Assembly: GCF_009665255.1 (NCBI RefSeq)
Contig: NZ_CP035687.1
Location: forward strand, 62,001-126,000
DNA length: 64,000 nt
Origin: Vibrio metoecus
GTDB lineage: Bacteria; Pseudomonadota; Gammaproteobacteria; Enterobacterales; Vibrionaceae
Reading direction: 5' to 3'
Positions 23,466-32,217 of the stretch are shown here, piece after piece. Each line of letters starts with the position of its first letter. Positions within the stretch are counted from its first letter, which is position 1. The notes under the pieces were generated by a model. That model did not search any database, was not told where the DNA came from, and saw nothing but the letters and a program-made list of their open reading frames with translations. The translations under genes and the position numbers were made by a program.

Positions 23466-25526
23466 GTGACGGCGAGCATGGATGTGATAAAGAAAGTTTA
23501 CCAGTACGCGGAACCCAATCTGTCTTTAGTCGGATGGATGGGGATGCTTGGCTTTCCAGCCTACTATTTCATTTGGGAATACTGGTTTCCACAAGTCTAT
23601 GAAAACTTAGGTTTGCGTTGTGCTGCAGCGGTACTGTTTTCTGGGTTGGCGTTTCGTGGGTCATTCCCTAAAAAATGGCAGCGCTACATGCCGCACTATT
23701 TTTTGTTGACTATAGGCTTCTGCTTACCTTTTTTCTTTTGTTTCATGATGTTGATGAACGATTGGTCAACGATTTGGGCCATGTCATTCATGGCATCAAT
23801 ATTTCTGCATATCTTACTCGTGCATGATACAAAAGTGATGGCACTACAAGCCATCTTCTCTGTGTTGATGGCATACCTTGCTGTGTATGGTTTTACGGAT
23901 TTTCGTCCCTCTACCTTGATTGAGTGGCCGTATATTCCGGTTTTCTTGTTTACTTATGTTTTTGGCAATCTGTGTTTCTTTCGTAACCAGATTTCTCACG
24001 AAACCAAAGTATCGATTGCTAAAACCTTTGGTGCAGGGATTGCTCATGAGATGCGTAATCCACTCAGTGCACTAAAAACGTCTATCGATGTTATTCGTAC
24101 CATGATCCCAAAGCCACAAGCCGCGGCGCAATCTGCATACCCACTGGATGCGCAAGAGCTGGATCTATTACACCAGATTTTGAATGAAGCGGATGAGGTT
24201 ATTTACTCTGGTAATAACACCATTGATTTATTGCTGACATCGATCGACGAAAACCGAGTCTCTACCGCGAGTTTTAAAAAATACCCTGCAGCAGACGTCA
24301 TCGAAAAAGCCTTGAAAACGTTCCCGTATAAAAATGTGGCGGATCAGCATGCTGTTCAGCTTGAAGTTATCCAACCGTTTGATTTTTTTGGTAGTGATAC
24401 GCTATTGAGCTATGCATTATTTAACTTATTGAAAAATGCCTTTTATTACCAGAAAGAACAATTTTCTGTGCGAATTCAGATTGAGCAAAGCGACGAATGT
24501 AACCTGATTAAAGTCCGCGATAACGGTGTCGGGATCGCGTCTGAGATGTTGGAAGATATTTTCCGTGATTTTTATACTTTCGGTAAAAACGGTAGTTATG
24601 GGCTTGGCTTGCCATTTTGTCGGAAAGTCATGACCGCTTTTGGCGGCAGTATTCGTTGTTTTTCACAGCAAGGTGAATGGACAGAGTTTGTACTGGCGTT
24701 CCCTCGTTATGATTCTGATGTGGTACAAGACATTAAATCGGATTTATTAAAGTCTAAGTCTTTGATTTATATTGGCTCAAATCAAGCAATTGTTCGAGAG
24801 CTCAATCAATTAGCACTAGAAGATGAGTTTAAATTCACGGCTATTTCTGCTGTACAGGCAGTGAAACGCCAAGATTACGAATTTGAGTTTGATCTGATTT
24901 TGCTGGATTTGGATGAGGCAACAGCGCAAGGAGAATTACTTCCTAAGTTGGAAGGCACACTAAGTTTTGCAGAAGGCTGCATTGGCTATGTATATGATCC
25001 GGCTAAAGAGTATGCAGTCAATATCAACCGATACTTACATATTCAACCGATCAGTATCCATGCTGTGCTTCGTAAACCCCGAAGCATCATCGATCGTTTA
25101 TTGTTTGAACAAGATTCATTGTTGATGAATCGTAACGCGATTCCTGTGCAGAAAAGTCGCCATGAGCGGCGAATTCTGGTGGTGGATGATAATCAATCCA
25201 TCCGCACTTTTACGTCGATCCTACTTGAGCAACAAGGATACGAAGTGATACAAGCGAATGATGGCAGCGAAGTCCTTACTCATATGGATGAACACGCGAT
25301 TGATCTGGTGTTGATGGATATCGAAATGCCGAATGTCGGGGGGCTAGAGGCAACCCACTTAATTCGCAGTTCTGATCGCGCTTATAAAAACGTCCCTATC
25401 ATAGGTTATACCGGTGATAACAGCCCTAAGACGCTAGCGTTGATACAGACGTCGGGGATGAATGATTTTATTGTTAAACCCGCAGATCGTGATGTATTAC
25501 TCAATAAAGTTGCAGCTTGGGTCTAA
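23466..25526 (+). CDS. cqsS: CAI-1 quorum-sensing hybrid histidine kinase
   Basis: The 686-aa product equals V. cholerae CqsS in length. Six membrane helices (~20-170) form the CAI-1 receptor; W104 and C170, known from V. cholerae work as ligand-contact positions, are both present. The H-box AHEMRNPLSALK gives His194. N, G1 and G2 boxes follow (LFNLLKNAFYY, VRDNGVGIA, GSYGLGLPFC). The C-terminal receiver has phospho-Asp618 in LVLMDIEMPN. At low cell density it phosphorylates LuxU/LuxO. The start is GTG 23466. It is convergent with cqsA. Confidence 0.97.
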   Translation: MTASMDVIKKVYQYAEPNLSLVGWMGMLGFPAYYFIWEYWFPQVYENLGLRCAAAVLFSGLAFRGSFPKKWQRYMPHYFLLTIGFCLPFFFCFMMLMNDWSTIWAMSFMASIFLHILLVHDTKVMALQAIFSVLMAYLAVYGFTDFRPSTLIEWPYIPVFLFTYVFGNLCFFRNQISHETKVSIAKTFGAGIAHEMRNPLSALKTSIDVIRTMIPKPQAAAQSAYPLDAQELDLLHQILNEADEVIYSGNNTIDLLLTSIDENRVSTASFKKYPAADVIEKALKTFPYKNVADQHAVQLEVIQPFDFFGSDTLLSYALFNLLKNAFYYQKEQFSVRIQIEQSDECNLIKVRDNGVGIASEMLEDIFRDFYTFGKNGSYGLGLPFCRKVMTAFGGSIRCFSQQGEWTEFVLAFPRYDSDVVQDIKSDLLKSKSLIYIGSNQAIVRELNQLALEDEFKFTAISAVQAVKRQDYEFEFDLILLDLDEATAQGELLPKLEGTLSFAEGCIGYVYDPAKEYAVNINRYLHIQPISIHAVLRKPRSIIDRLLFEQDSLLMNRNAIPVQKSRHERRILVVDDNQSIRTFTSILLEQQGYEVIQANDGSEVLTHMDEHAIDLVLMDIEMPNVGGLEATHLIRSSDRAYKNVPIIGYTGDNSPKTLALIQTSGMNDFIVKPADRDVLLNKVAAWV

Positions 25527-25551
25527 AAAGTGGGAGTTAACCTCCCACTTT
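25527..25551. terminator. Bidirectional terminator between cqsS and cqsA
   Basis: AAGTGGGAG and CTCCCACTT form a 9-bp stem with loop TTAAC. A-runs and T-runs flank it on both sides. It sits right after the cqsS stop codon and serves both convergent genes. Confidence 0.85.
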
Positions 25552-25575
25552 AAAACGAAATAGGATTTTTATTCC

Positions 25576-26745
25576 CTATCGAAAGTAGAAATCACCACAT
25601 TTCACTGCATCAGAACAAACTTCAATTATTTTTGAAATCTCTTCTTCAGTCACATCACTATTGAGCGATAAGCGAATAATGTTCTTGTTTTTTGAGGTTG
25701 CAGGACGACAAAATACAGAACCAAAAACGCCATTATTTTCTAAAAAATCACGAACCTTTTCCGTATTTCTCTCATCACCGGTTTCCAAGCCAATAATCTG
25801 ACTTTCACTACGAATCGTTATTCCTAATTGGGTTAATCCAATCCGTAATTTTCTTGCCATACGTTCTAAGTGCTCCCGTTTATTATCGGCACATTGAATA
25901 ATCTCTAATGTAGTTTCTAATCCAGCAGCTTCATAGGGCAGTAACGTTGAGCTGAAGATGGCTGGATAACTAATAAAAGGAACGCATCGATTGACTTCAT
26001 TATTACACCAGATGGCTCCAGCGCGATAAGCAAACGTTTTTGCTAGGCTGGCAGTCATAAAATGGACATGTGAGGTGAGATTCAATTCAGCTAATAATCC
26101 TGCACCTTTAGGTCCATGCGTGCCTAGTGAGTGGGACTCATCCACCACTAAAGCGCAACCAAACTCCTGACTAATTTTTACCAACTCAGTTAATGGAGCA
26201 ATAGTCCCAATGGTGCTGTAAATCGAATCGACCACGATGATTCCAGGCCCATGACGTTGAATCAGCATGCGCAAGTGGTCACAGTTGTTGTGCATAAAAG
26301 GGTGCGCTTGCGCATTGGCGTAGCGTATTCCTTCCCATAATGACATGTGAGCAAAGAAATCGATGTAGACATTCGTATTGGGTTGGCAGATGGTCTGCAG
26401 TAAACCCACATTCGCGTTCCAACCTGACTGAGATAATAAACACTCATCAAACCCCGTGAACTTGGCTAAGCGTTTTTCAAGCAGTGGTTTGTCATAATCA
26501 TTTTGTAAAAATGATGCTGACATAAATAAACTTTGTTGTTCTTCCAGTAATGATTTAGCTAAGCGAGCTTTAATCAATGGGTGATTCGCTAATGCTAAAT
26601 AATCATTACTTTGCAAAATAATGTCATCATTGCTGGCATGTTTACCTAATACGAGGTGTTTACCATTTTTGTTTATATCAAAATAATTTTCAATATAGTG
26701 ATTAATCTTATCCTGAATAAAATCAGGAAGTTGTGGTCTGTTCAT
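25576..26745 (-). CDS. cqsA: CAI-1 autoinducer synthase
   Basis: This 389-aa PLP enzyme of the alpha-oxoamine synthase family has exactly the V. cholerae CqsA length. It makes the aminoketone precursor of CAI-1 from S-adenosylmethionine and an acyl-CoA. The PLP Lys is at about position 236 (TASLAKTFAYRAGA). The DESHSLGTHG motif carries the Asp that contacts the PLP ring. The signal is sensed by CqsS, encoded next door. Confidence 0.97.
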   Translation of the reverse strand: MNRPQLPDFIQDKINHYIENYFDINKNGKHLVLGKHASNDDIILQSNDYLALANHPLIKARLAKSLLEEQQSLFMSASFLQNDYDKPLLEKRLAKFTGFDECLLSQSGWNANVGLLQTICQPNTNVYIDFFAHMSLWEGIRYANAQAHPFMHNNCDHLRMLIQRHGPGIIVVDSIYSTIGTIAPLTELVKISQEFGCALVVDESHSLGTHGPKGAGLLAELNLTSHVHFMTASLAKTFAYRAGAIWCNNEVNRCVPFISYPAIFSSTLLPYEAAGLETTLEIIQCADNKREHLERMARKLRIGLTQLGITIRSESQIIGLETGDERNTEKVRDFLENNGVFGSVFCRPATSKNKNIIRLSLNSDVTEEEISKIIEVCSDAVKCGDFYFR

Positions 26746-26895
26746 CGCAATATGTCCTAATTCTTAATAATTTAACGCCAGCTGACGAGTGATATATTGC
26801 GTGATTAAAAAAGTCTGTCATCTAGGAAAAATCAAAATTATTAGCGACCTAGAATAATTGATAATTCTCGATGGTGAGTGGAGGAAAAATCATTA

Positions 26896-26914
26896 GGGGT
26901 AGGGACTCTACCCC
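26896..26914 (-). terminator. Terminator-like hairpin after the TDT gene
   Basis: GGGGTAG/CTACCCC with a 5-base loop lies just past the stop of the minus-strand TDT transporter. On the minus strand it is followed by a loose T-rich run (ATGATTTTT). It also lies about 150 bases upstream of the cqsA start. Confidence 0.55.
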
Positions 26915-26941
26915 GAAGAATATTCTGATATTAAAAATAAT

Positions 26942-27904
26942 TTAAGTTTTAGCTGAGTTATTTTTAAATAGTTCAGGCCAATACATTTTGATGTATCCCC
27001 AAGAAACCCAAGCAACCAAAATAGTCGCAATGCTGATCTCTAAGAAGCCAAAATAATGTAACCAATACCACTGGGGATGATCGGTGGCGAAAAACTCCGT
27101 TAAACGTTGCATGGCAACTGCACTGATCACCGATGGAAAAGTGACTGCTGCGATGGAAGGCTGAAATTGCAGACGCAGTAAACGCAGATAACAGAGGTAG
27201 ATAAGTAAGGTCATGGTAATGGCAATGCCCGCTAAAGCCCCTGTCAGAATCGGGTCAGGCTGTGCAAAATTGACTAGATAAGTGGCTAAGGTCAGGTTAA
27301 TAGGCGCAGCCATAATCGCCAGTGTAGGGCGCGCTCTTTTCGGTAAGGTTCCGGCAAAGACCAAGCGGTATAAGACAACCGGCAGCATGACGAAATAGAT
27401 AGCGATACAGACGTTAACCATGGTTTCCGAAAACAGGGTGTGACCAAATTGGGTGCCTGCAAGTGAGCTGCTGATGACACCGACCGGATACAAAAACCAG
27501 CTAGGTACAATGTTTGCAAGCTTGAATTGACGCAACTGAAAATAGAAGAACAGCGTCATCATAGTTAAATGCAGTAATAAGGCTGCTGCCCATATCGGAT
27601 AAGCAATGAAAGGAGAGAGGATGGCCAGATAGTCACATAAAATCAGTAATGCCATGCTCATTGGGGCCATTAGGCTGCCTGAAACTGGGTGTTGGAGGTC
27701 TGCAATAAAAGTACGCCAATTAAGGTATTTTAGTAGAACGGGAAGGAGTAATAAGGTTCCGCTAAAGGCCAAGTAAGGACGGATAATGATTCCAATGGTG
27801 GGGTAATAAAGCACCCAAGCGTGGCCTAATCCAATCATGCCTAATGCCAGTGCCGCTTGTGAGGGAGGCACGTTGTGTACTTGAGTAAACCTATACCAGT
27901 TCAA
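26942..27904 (-). CDS. TDT-family (TehA/Mae1-like) membrane transporter
   Basis: This 320-aa protein has about ten hydrophobic segments along its whole length, a pattern typical of the tellurite-resistance/dicarboxylate transporter (TDT) fold of TehA. The N-terminal PPSQAALALGMIGLGHAWVL and the central PIWAAALLLHLTMMTLFFYF fit helices 1 and 4-5. Substrates in the family include anions such as dicarboxylates or chloride/nitrate; which applies here is unknown. It is followed by cqsA in the same direction but separated by a hairpin and about 200 bases. Confidence 0.8.
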   Translation of the reverse strand: MNWYRFTQVHNVPPSQAALALGMIGLGHAWVLYYPTIGIIIRPYLAFSGTLLLLPVLLKYLNWRTFIADLQHPVSGSLMAPMSMALLILCDYLAILSPFIAYPIWAAALLLHLTMMTLFFYFQLRQFKLANIVPSWFLYPVGVISSSLAGTQFGHTLFSETMVNVCIAIYFVMLPVVLYRLVFAGTLPKRARPTLAIMAAPINLTLATYLVNFAQPDPILTGALAGIAITMTLLIYLCYLRLLRLQFQPSIAAVTFPSVISAVAMQRLTEFFATDHPQWYWLHYFGFLEISIATILVAWVSWGYIKMYWPELFKNNSAKT

Positions 27905-27946
27905 TGATGGCTCCTTGGTTGAACATCCTAATCGGTATTAATAAAA

Positions 27947-27970
27947 AGCCGCTCGATTTCGCGAGCGGCT
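27947..27970 (-). terminator. clcA terminator
   Basis: AGCCGCTCG/CGAGCGGCT 9-bp stem. The minus strand then reads TTTTTATT. It lies about 40 bases beyond the clcA stop. Confidence 0.88.
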
Positions 27971-28007
27971 ATTATCTGGTTTCATTATCCGTTAGGCAAA
28001 CTGACTT

Positions 28008-29414
28008 TTATGAAGTGGTATTTTGCTGAGGGAGATCTTGTTGCTGTAATTTTTGGTTTTTCAGAGTGCGATGTAATAGCTGGCTATAGATGGGTTGGCC
28101 ACCCAGTAACTGGGCAAAAATCACCGCACCTAAGCTGGTAATGATCAGTGGAAGAATAAGGTGGTAATTATTGGTCATTTCAATAACCAATAAAATCCCC
28201 GTAATTGGTGCTCGCACCGTGGCGGCGAAAAGAGCCCCCATACCAGCGATAGCAAACATGCCAGGTTCGATGTTGAGTTCTGGAAACCATGCTTGGGCAA
28301 TGAGTCCAAAGGCATAACCAAAGAGAGTGCCTAGGGCGAGCATGGGAGCAAAGATACCGCCAGGCGCTCCAGAACCAAAACAGAGCAGGGTGGTAAAAAT
28401 TCGCCCGGCGAACAGCAGTAACAGAATGCCCGCGCCATAACCGCCATTAGTGATGGTTGGAATTAGGCTGATACCGCCTCCCGTCAGTTCAGGTAAATAG
28501 AGCAATAAGAGACCAAAACAGCCACCAATCATTGAGCCTGTTAGTAAATAGCGTTTACGATCATTGCGATGAAATTTGACGAACAAGTCCTGAGCTAAGG
28601 TGATCAGATAGTTAAACAATACCCCGAAGACGCCAAACAGAGCACCAAGTAACAAGAAAAGGCCAAGGGTGGATAATCCAGGGGCATCGTATTGTGGCAT
28701 GCTGATCACGGCCGCTTGACCGTTAACGAGTCGAAATACGATATTAGCGGCCACGGCAGAGATGATCACCGCACGCACGGAGATCAAGGTATAGCGAAAT
28801 TGTGGTCGCATCTCTTCGATCACAAACATAATGCCGGCAAGAGGGGCGTTAAATGCGGCAGCAAGACCTCCTGCCGCACCCGCAGCCAGCAATGAGTGGC
28901 GCGTATCTTCGTTTTTTACTCGGAAAATATCGGAGATCATCCGCCCAACGGCACCGCCCATTTGTACTGTAGGACCTTCGCGACCAAGCACCATCCCTGA
29001 GCCCAACGCACCCATCCCACCAAAAAACTTCACGGGCAATACTCGCCACCAACGAACAGGTCGCATACCATCCATCGCCCCTTCAATTTCTGGAATGCCG
29101 GAACCTGCGGCTTCAGGGGCGAATCGATGAACTAGGAAGTAACCAATAAAAGCCAGAAATGCACTAATCAAAAATGCAGCCAGCCAGAGTGGTAAAAAAC
29201 TGCCGATTTCACTTTTTAACCAGTCAGTTCGAGTCTCTGACACTAAATGGACGGCATGTTCAAAGTAGGTACCGACTAAGCCAGCCAAAATGCCAACGAG
29301 TAAAGAGAGAAAGAGCACTGACAGGGGTGTTTTATCTTTAGAGAGAAATTGATTGATGGCATCTTTGGGCACTTTTGCCATCAAACTGATCTTAAACGTC
29401 TCTCTGGTCGACAT
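28008..29414 (-). CDS. clcA: H+/Cl- exchange transporter
   Basis: This 468-aa CLC antiporter swaps chloride for protons across the inner membrane. The three CLC signatures are clear: GSGIPEIEG (central Ser), GREGPTVQMGG (gating Glu near residue 146) and GGIFAPMLALG. A proton Glu lies in the NAPLAGIMFVIEEM region. The length is close to E. coli ClcA (473). The gene family supports extreme acid resistance. An N-terminal extension precedes helix A. Confidence 0.96.
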   Translation of the reverse strand: MSTRETFKISLMAKVPKDAINQFLSKDKTPLSVLFLSLLVGILAGLVGTYFEHAVHLVSETRTDWLKSEIGSFLPLWLAAFLISAFLAFIGYFLVHRFAPEAAGSGIPEIEGAMDGMRPVRWWRVLPVKFFGGMGALGSGMVLGREGPTVQMGGAVGRMISDIFRVKNEDTRHSLLAAGAAGGLAAAFNAPLAGIMFVIEEMRPQFRYTLISVRAVIISAVAANIVFRLVNGQAAVISMPQYDAPGLSTLGLFLLLGALFGVFGVLFNYLITLAQDLFVKFHRNDRKRYLLTGSMIGGCFGLLLLYLPELTGGGISLIPTITNGGYGAGILLLLFAGRIFTTLLCFGSGAPGGIFAPMLALGTLFGYAFGLIAQAWFPELNIEPGMFAIAGMGALFAATVRAPITGILLVIEMTNNYHLILPLIITSLGAVIFAQLLGGQPIYSQLLHRTLKNQKLQQQDLPQQNTTS

Positions 29415-29638
29415 GCTAATAACACCTACGAATATGTTTGAAGGGAAGGAACGCGGGAATTATACGCCGCATGAGGTTCAACTATAGCGATAAAGTTGAA
29501 ATATTGATTTCCATATATGGTTGATTTAACGGATTATTCTAAAAAAATTGAGATCCATGCCAAATATTGAGTAAGTTGTCTTGTAAATCCAGCATTATGT
29601 ACCATAGTTAAAGCGTAAGGTTAGTGAGAACATTTCTG
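29415..29638. other. Intergenic region upstream of clcA
   Basis: This AT-rich stretch must hold the clcA promoter (minus) and a start for any transcript ending at 29794 (plus). I see no operator that I can name. Confidence 0.4.
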
Positions 29639-29725
29639 ATGGAGGATATGGAACCTTACAGACAATTTGGATGGAATCAAAACGTTCATATCAGTACCTC
29701 GGTAAAGAGACGCTTGCAAACATAG
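29639..29725 (+). CDS. Possible small ORF (28 aa)
   Basis: ATG 29639 or the in-frame ATG 29648 starts a short frame ending at TAG 29723-29725. It reads MEDMEPYRQFGWNQNVHIST and then SVKRRLQT. A strong terminator follows 40 bases later, so the stretch is probably transcribed. GGAGG lies between the two ATGs, too close to the second. Alternatively it is part of a small RNA. A basic frame further on (RIRKNSRLSLRGKRR) might mean a frameshifted longer gene. Confidence 0.3.
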   Translation: MEDMEPYRQFGWNQNVHISTSVKRRLQT

Positions 29726-29766
29726 TCAAGCGAATTCGCAAAAACTCACGATTGAGTCTACGAGGA

Positions 29767-29794
29767 AAAAGGCGCGCTTTACAGTGCGCCTTTT
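29767..29794 (+). terminator. Strong hairpin terminator without an annotated gene upstream
   Basis: AAAAGGCGC/GCGCCTTTT forms a 9-bp stem with a 10-base loop followed by T-rich sequence. The nearest plus-strand gene ends far upstream, which suggests a short unannotated transcript between about 29600 and 29794. It could also act as a 5' leader element of the next GTPase gene. Confidence 0.7.
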
Positions 29795-29872
29795 GCATTT
29801 CTGCTATTCATCCAATTTGGAACTGTTTCTTTAAAAGCTTTTGGATATACTGCGGCCAAAAGGAGAATCAGC

Positions 29873-30862
29873 ATGATCAATCGAGTTCCGACCAATATTA
29901 TTACGGGTTTTCTGGGCGTTGGAAAAACCACCGCGATTTTGCACCTGCTAGCCACGAAACCTGCGCATGAAAAATGGGCTGTGCTCGTTAATGAGTTCGG
30001 TGAGATTGGCATTGATGGTGCCATCATGAGCGAGCAGGGTGCGATGATCAAAGAAGTACCGGGTGGATGTCTGTGCTGCACGGCTGGGGTTCCAATGTCC
30101 GTTGGTATTAACGCCTTGTTGCGTCAAAAGCCAGATCGTTTAATCATCGAACCAACAGGATTAGGGCATCCCAAGCAAGTGGTCGCCACGTTAATTTCTG
30201 AGCAGTATCTGCCTTATGTGGATTTAAAAGCCACGATTGCGTTGATGGATCCACGCCACTTGAGCATGGATAAATATCGCAGTCACCAAAATTTCAACGA
30301 CCAACTGGCGAGCGCGGATATTGTTTTGGGGAACAAAGTCGATCAGTGCAGCAGTAGTGACATTGATGCCTTTAATGATTGGGTTACGGATCAAACGCCG
30401 GCCAAAACCTTTAGTCAGCTCATCAAGCAAGGGCAATTCCCTATAGAGTTACTGGATATGCCGCGTTTAGTTGGCCATGCATCCACTCATATTGATTCCC
30501 ATCATCACCACCATGCTGCCGATGAGCCGCAATTTAAGCTTGCACCACAACAGCCATTTTTGCGCAAAGAAAATCGCGGACAAGGCTATTTTAGTTGCGG
30601 TTGGCTGTTTGGCGCCGAGTTTCAGTTCAACTTCGATCTGTTGTTTCAACTGCTGAATGATTTAACTGCCGAGCGAGTGAAAGGGGTGCTGAATACCGAT
30701 CGCGGTTGTTACGCTTTCAACGTGGCGAATGGTGTGGTTTCTGTGACTGAAATGAGCTTAGAAGGTTTTGAATCACGCTTAGAAGTGATTGATTCACAAC
30801 TGATGCCTTGGAGCGAGTTAGAAAGCATACTGCTCAAGATTGCAGGTATTCCACAGGCGTAA
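29873..30862 (+). CDS. CobW/COG0523-family GTP-binding protein
   Basis: This 329-aa G3E-family GTPase is similar to YeiR/YjiA. Walker A is GFLGVGKTTAILHLL (~11-25). The metal site is GGCLCCTAG (CxCC, ~64-72). The base-recognition motif is GNKVDQ. A His-rich stretch (THIDSHHHHH) near residue 205 would bind zinc or nickel, and the C-terminal CobW_C domain ends the protein. It probably acts as a zinc metallochaperone or zinc-homeostasis factor. AAGGAG precedes the ATG by eight bases. No Zur box was recognised. Confidence 0.92.
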   Translation: MINRVPTNIITGFLGVGKTTAILHLLATKPAHEKWAVLVNEFGEIGIDGAIMSEQGAMIKEVPGGCLCCTAGVPMSVGINALLRQKPDRLIIEPTGLGHPKQVVATLISEQYLPYVDLKATIALMDPRHLSMDKYRSHQNFNDQLASADIVLGNKVDQCSSSDIDAFNDWVTDQTPAKTFSQLIKQGQFPIELLDMPRLVGHASTHIDSHHHHHAADEPQFKLAPQQPFLRKENRGQGYFSCGWLFGAEFQFNFDLLFQLLNDLTAERVKGVLNTDRGCYAFNVANGVVSVTEMSLEGFESRLEVIDSQLMPWSELESILLKIAGIPQA

Positions 30863-30910
30863 ATCACAGGCCTTTCTTTGCGAAAAAGATTTACGAAAAA
30901 GATTTGTGAA

Positions 30911-30933
30911 AAAGGCGAGTCATACTCGCCTTT
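30911..30933. terminator. Bidirectional terminator
   Basis: AAAGGCGAGT/ACTCGCCTTT has a 10-bp stem and 3-base loop. It lies between the convergent GTPase gene and rbgA. Confidence 0.88.
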
Positions 30934-30951
30934 CTGTTATGCGCGGAATGA

Positions 30952-31896
30952 TTAACGCTTGTTACGCAGATAACGCTTACGGCGCTCTTCTTTACGTTTG
31001 GCTTTCTCTTCGGCTTTCAGCGCTTCATCAATTTCAACTTGTTGTAACTCTTCGGTGATCATTTCTGGGCGCTCCAAGGTGATTTGTCCAAGTACACCTT
31101 GACGCAGCTCATGCAGTAGGATTTCAGAGGCTTTATGCAGATCCACTCGCGCACCCGCACGTAGCGCGCCACGCTTACGACCGATCTCTTCCATCAATTC
31201 AACATCGGTTTCTGGAAGTTCATCGATTTGGTAACGCTCTTTCAATCTTTCTGGGTAGTGCTTAGCCAGATACTCGACGGTGTAAAACGCCACTTCATCG
31301 TATTCCATCGCGGTATCTTTCACCGCGCCAGTGGCCGCCAAACGAAAACCGCTATGAGGGTTTTCCACTTTTGGCCACAAAATTCCCGGAGTATCAGAGA
31401 GCACAATTCCGTTTTGTAGATTGATCCGCTGTTGACGACGAGTCACAGCGGGTTGGTTTCCGGTTTGAGCAATTGCGCGACCCGCTAACGTATTGATAAT
31501 GGTTGATTTCCCTACGTTTGGAATGCCCATGATCATGGTGCGAATGTTTTTGCCGATCTCTTCACGCTGTGGAGCGAGCTTGCGGCACAGTTCGAGGATC
31601 TTGTGCACTTCCTGCGGATTGGATGTGGTGATCGCCATCGCTTTCACCCCTTTTTCTTGCTCAAGATGAGCAATCCACAGCTCGGTTAACTCAGGATCCG
31701 CAAGATCACGCTTATTCAGTACCTTCACACAAGGTTTTTCACCACGGATATGCGAAATAAGCGGGTTTTCGCTACTGAAAGGAATACGCGCATCAAGCAC
31801 TTCGATAATCACATCGACTTGCGGAATCGCTTCTTCGATTTCCTTGCGTGCTTTGTGCATGTGCCCCGGAAACCATTGGATTGAGTTGTTAACCAT
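30952..31896 (-). CDS. rbgA: Ribosome biogenesis GTPase RbgA/YlqF
   Basis: This 314-aa circularly permuted GTPase carries the G4 motif (LNKRDLAD, ~60) before G1 (GIPNVGKSTIINTLAG, ~128) and G3 (LSDTPGILWPK). IQWFPGHMHKA at the N-terminus is the family hallmark. The C-terminus is strongly basic (KRKEERRKRYLRNKR), suiting rRNA binding. In Bacillus it acts late in 50S assembly; here the role is inferred. Confidence 0.93.
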   Translation of the reverse strand: MVNNSIQWFPGHMHKARKEIEEAIPQVDVIIEVLDARIPFSSENPLISHIRGEKPCVKVLNKRDLADPELTELWIAHLEQEKGVKAMAITTSNPQEVHKILELCRKLAPQREEIGKNIRTMIMGIPNVGKSTIINTLAGRAIAQTGNQPAVTRRQQRINLQNGIVLSDTPGILWPKVENPHSGFRLAATGAVKDTAMEYDEVAFYTVEYLAKHYPERLKERYQIDELPETDVELMEEIGRKRGALRAGARVDLHKASEILLHELRQGVLGQITLERPEMITEELQQVEIDEALKAEEKAKRKEERRKRYLRNKR

Positions 31897-32217
31897 TTGA
31901 AAAATTAGCCTTTTAATACAGTCTTAAATGAGTTGAGAGATAAGAATGATGCTTAACATGGAGTCAGCAGGAGCCACCTCGCTCTCAACTCCGTGACGCT
32001 ATGGTCATTGGAATGCACCAATGCTAACACTTTACGCCGGATGCGGGAATCGTCATCAGCCCGACGCATGGATTACACCAGTGGATGAGGGCGTGGGAAC
32101 GGGTATTTCTATATATTTTCTTTATACCCGACTGGCGCTTTTATACACCTTCTTTAAATCGGGCTAGTTAGTATGCTGGAAGTTGTGATTTAGGAAGCAC
32201 CGCGGTGCTTAAGAACC
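31897..32217. other. kup upstream region
   Basis: Divergent upstream region of rbgA (minus) and kup (plus). It contains a 7-bp stem CGGGTAT/ATACCCG at 32100-32130 and the perfect palindrome at 32195-32210. No gene is seen. A structured kup leader is possible. Confidence 0.45.
32195..32210 (+). promoter_or_regulatory. Perfect palindrome just before the kup start
   Basis: AAGCACCGCGGTGCTT is fully self-complementary and ends 7 bases before the kup ATG. The only Shine-Dalgarno-like bases (TAGGAA, 32191-32196) overlap its left arm. As RNA it could either hide the site or bring it closer to the ATG. As DNA it could be an operator. Confidence 0.5.

Noticed and set aside
29671..29970. 99-aa plus-strand frame upstream of the CobW-type GTPase
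   Set aside because: It reads through a strong terminator and overlaps the GTPase start in another frame.
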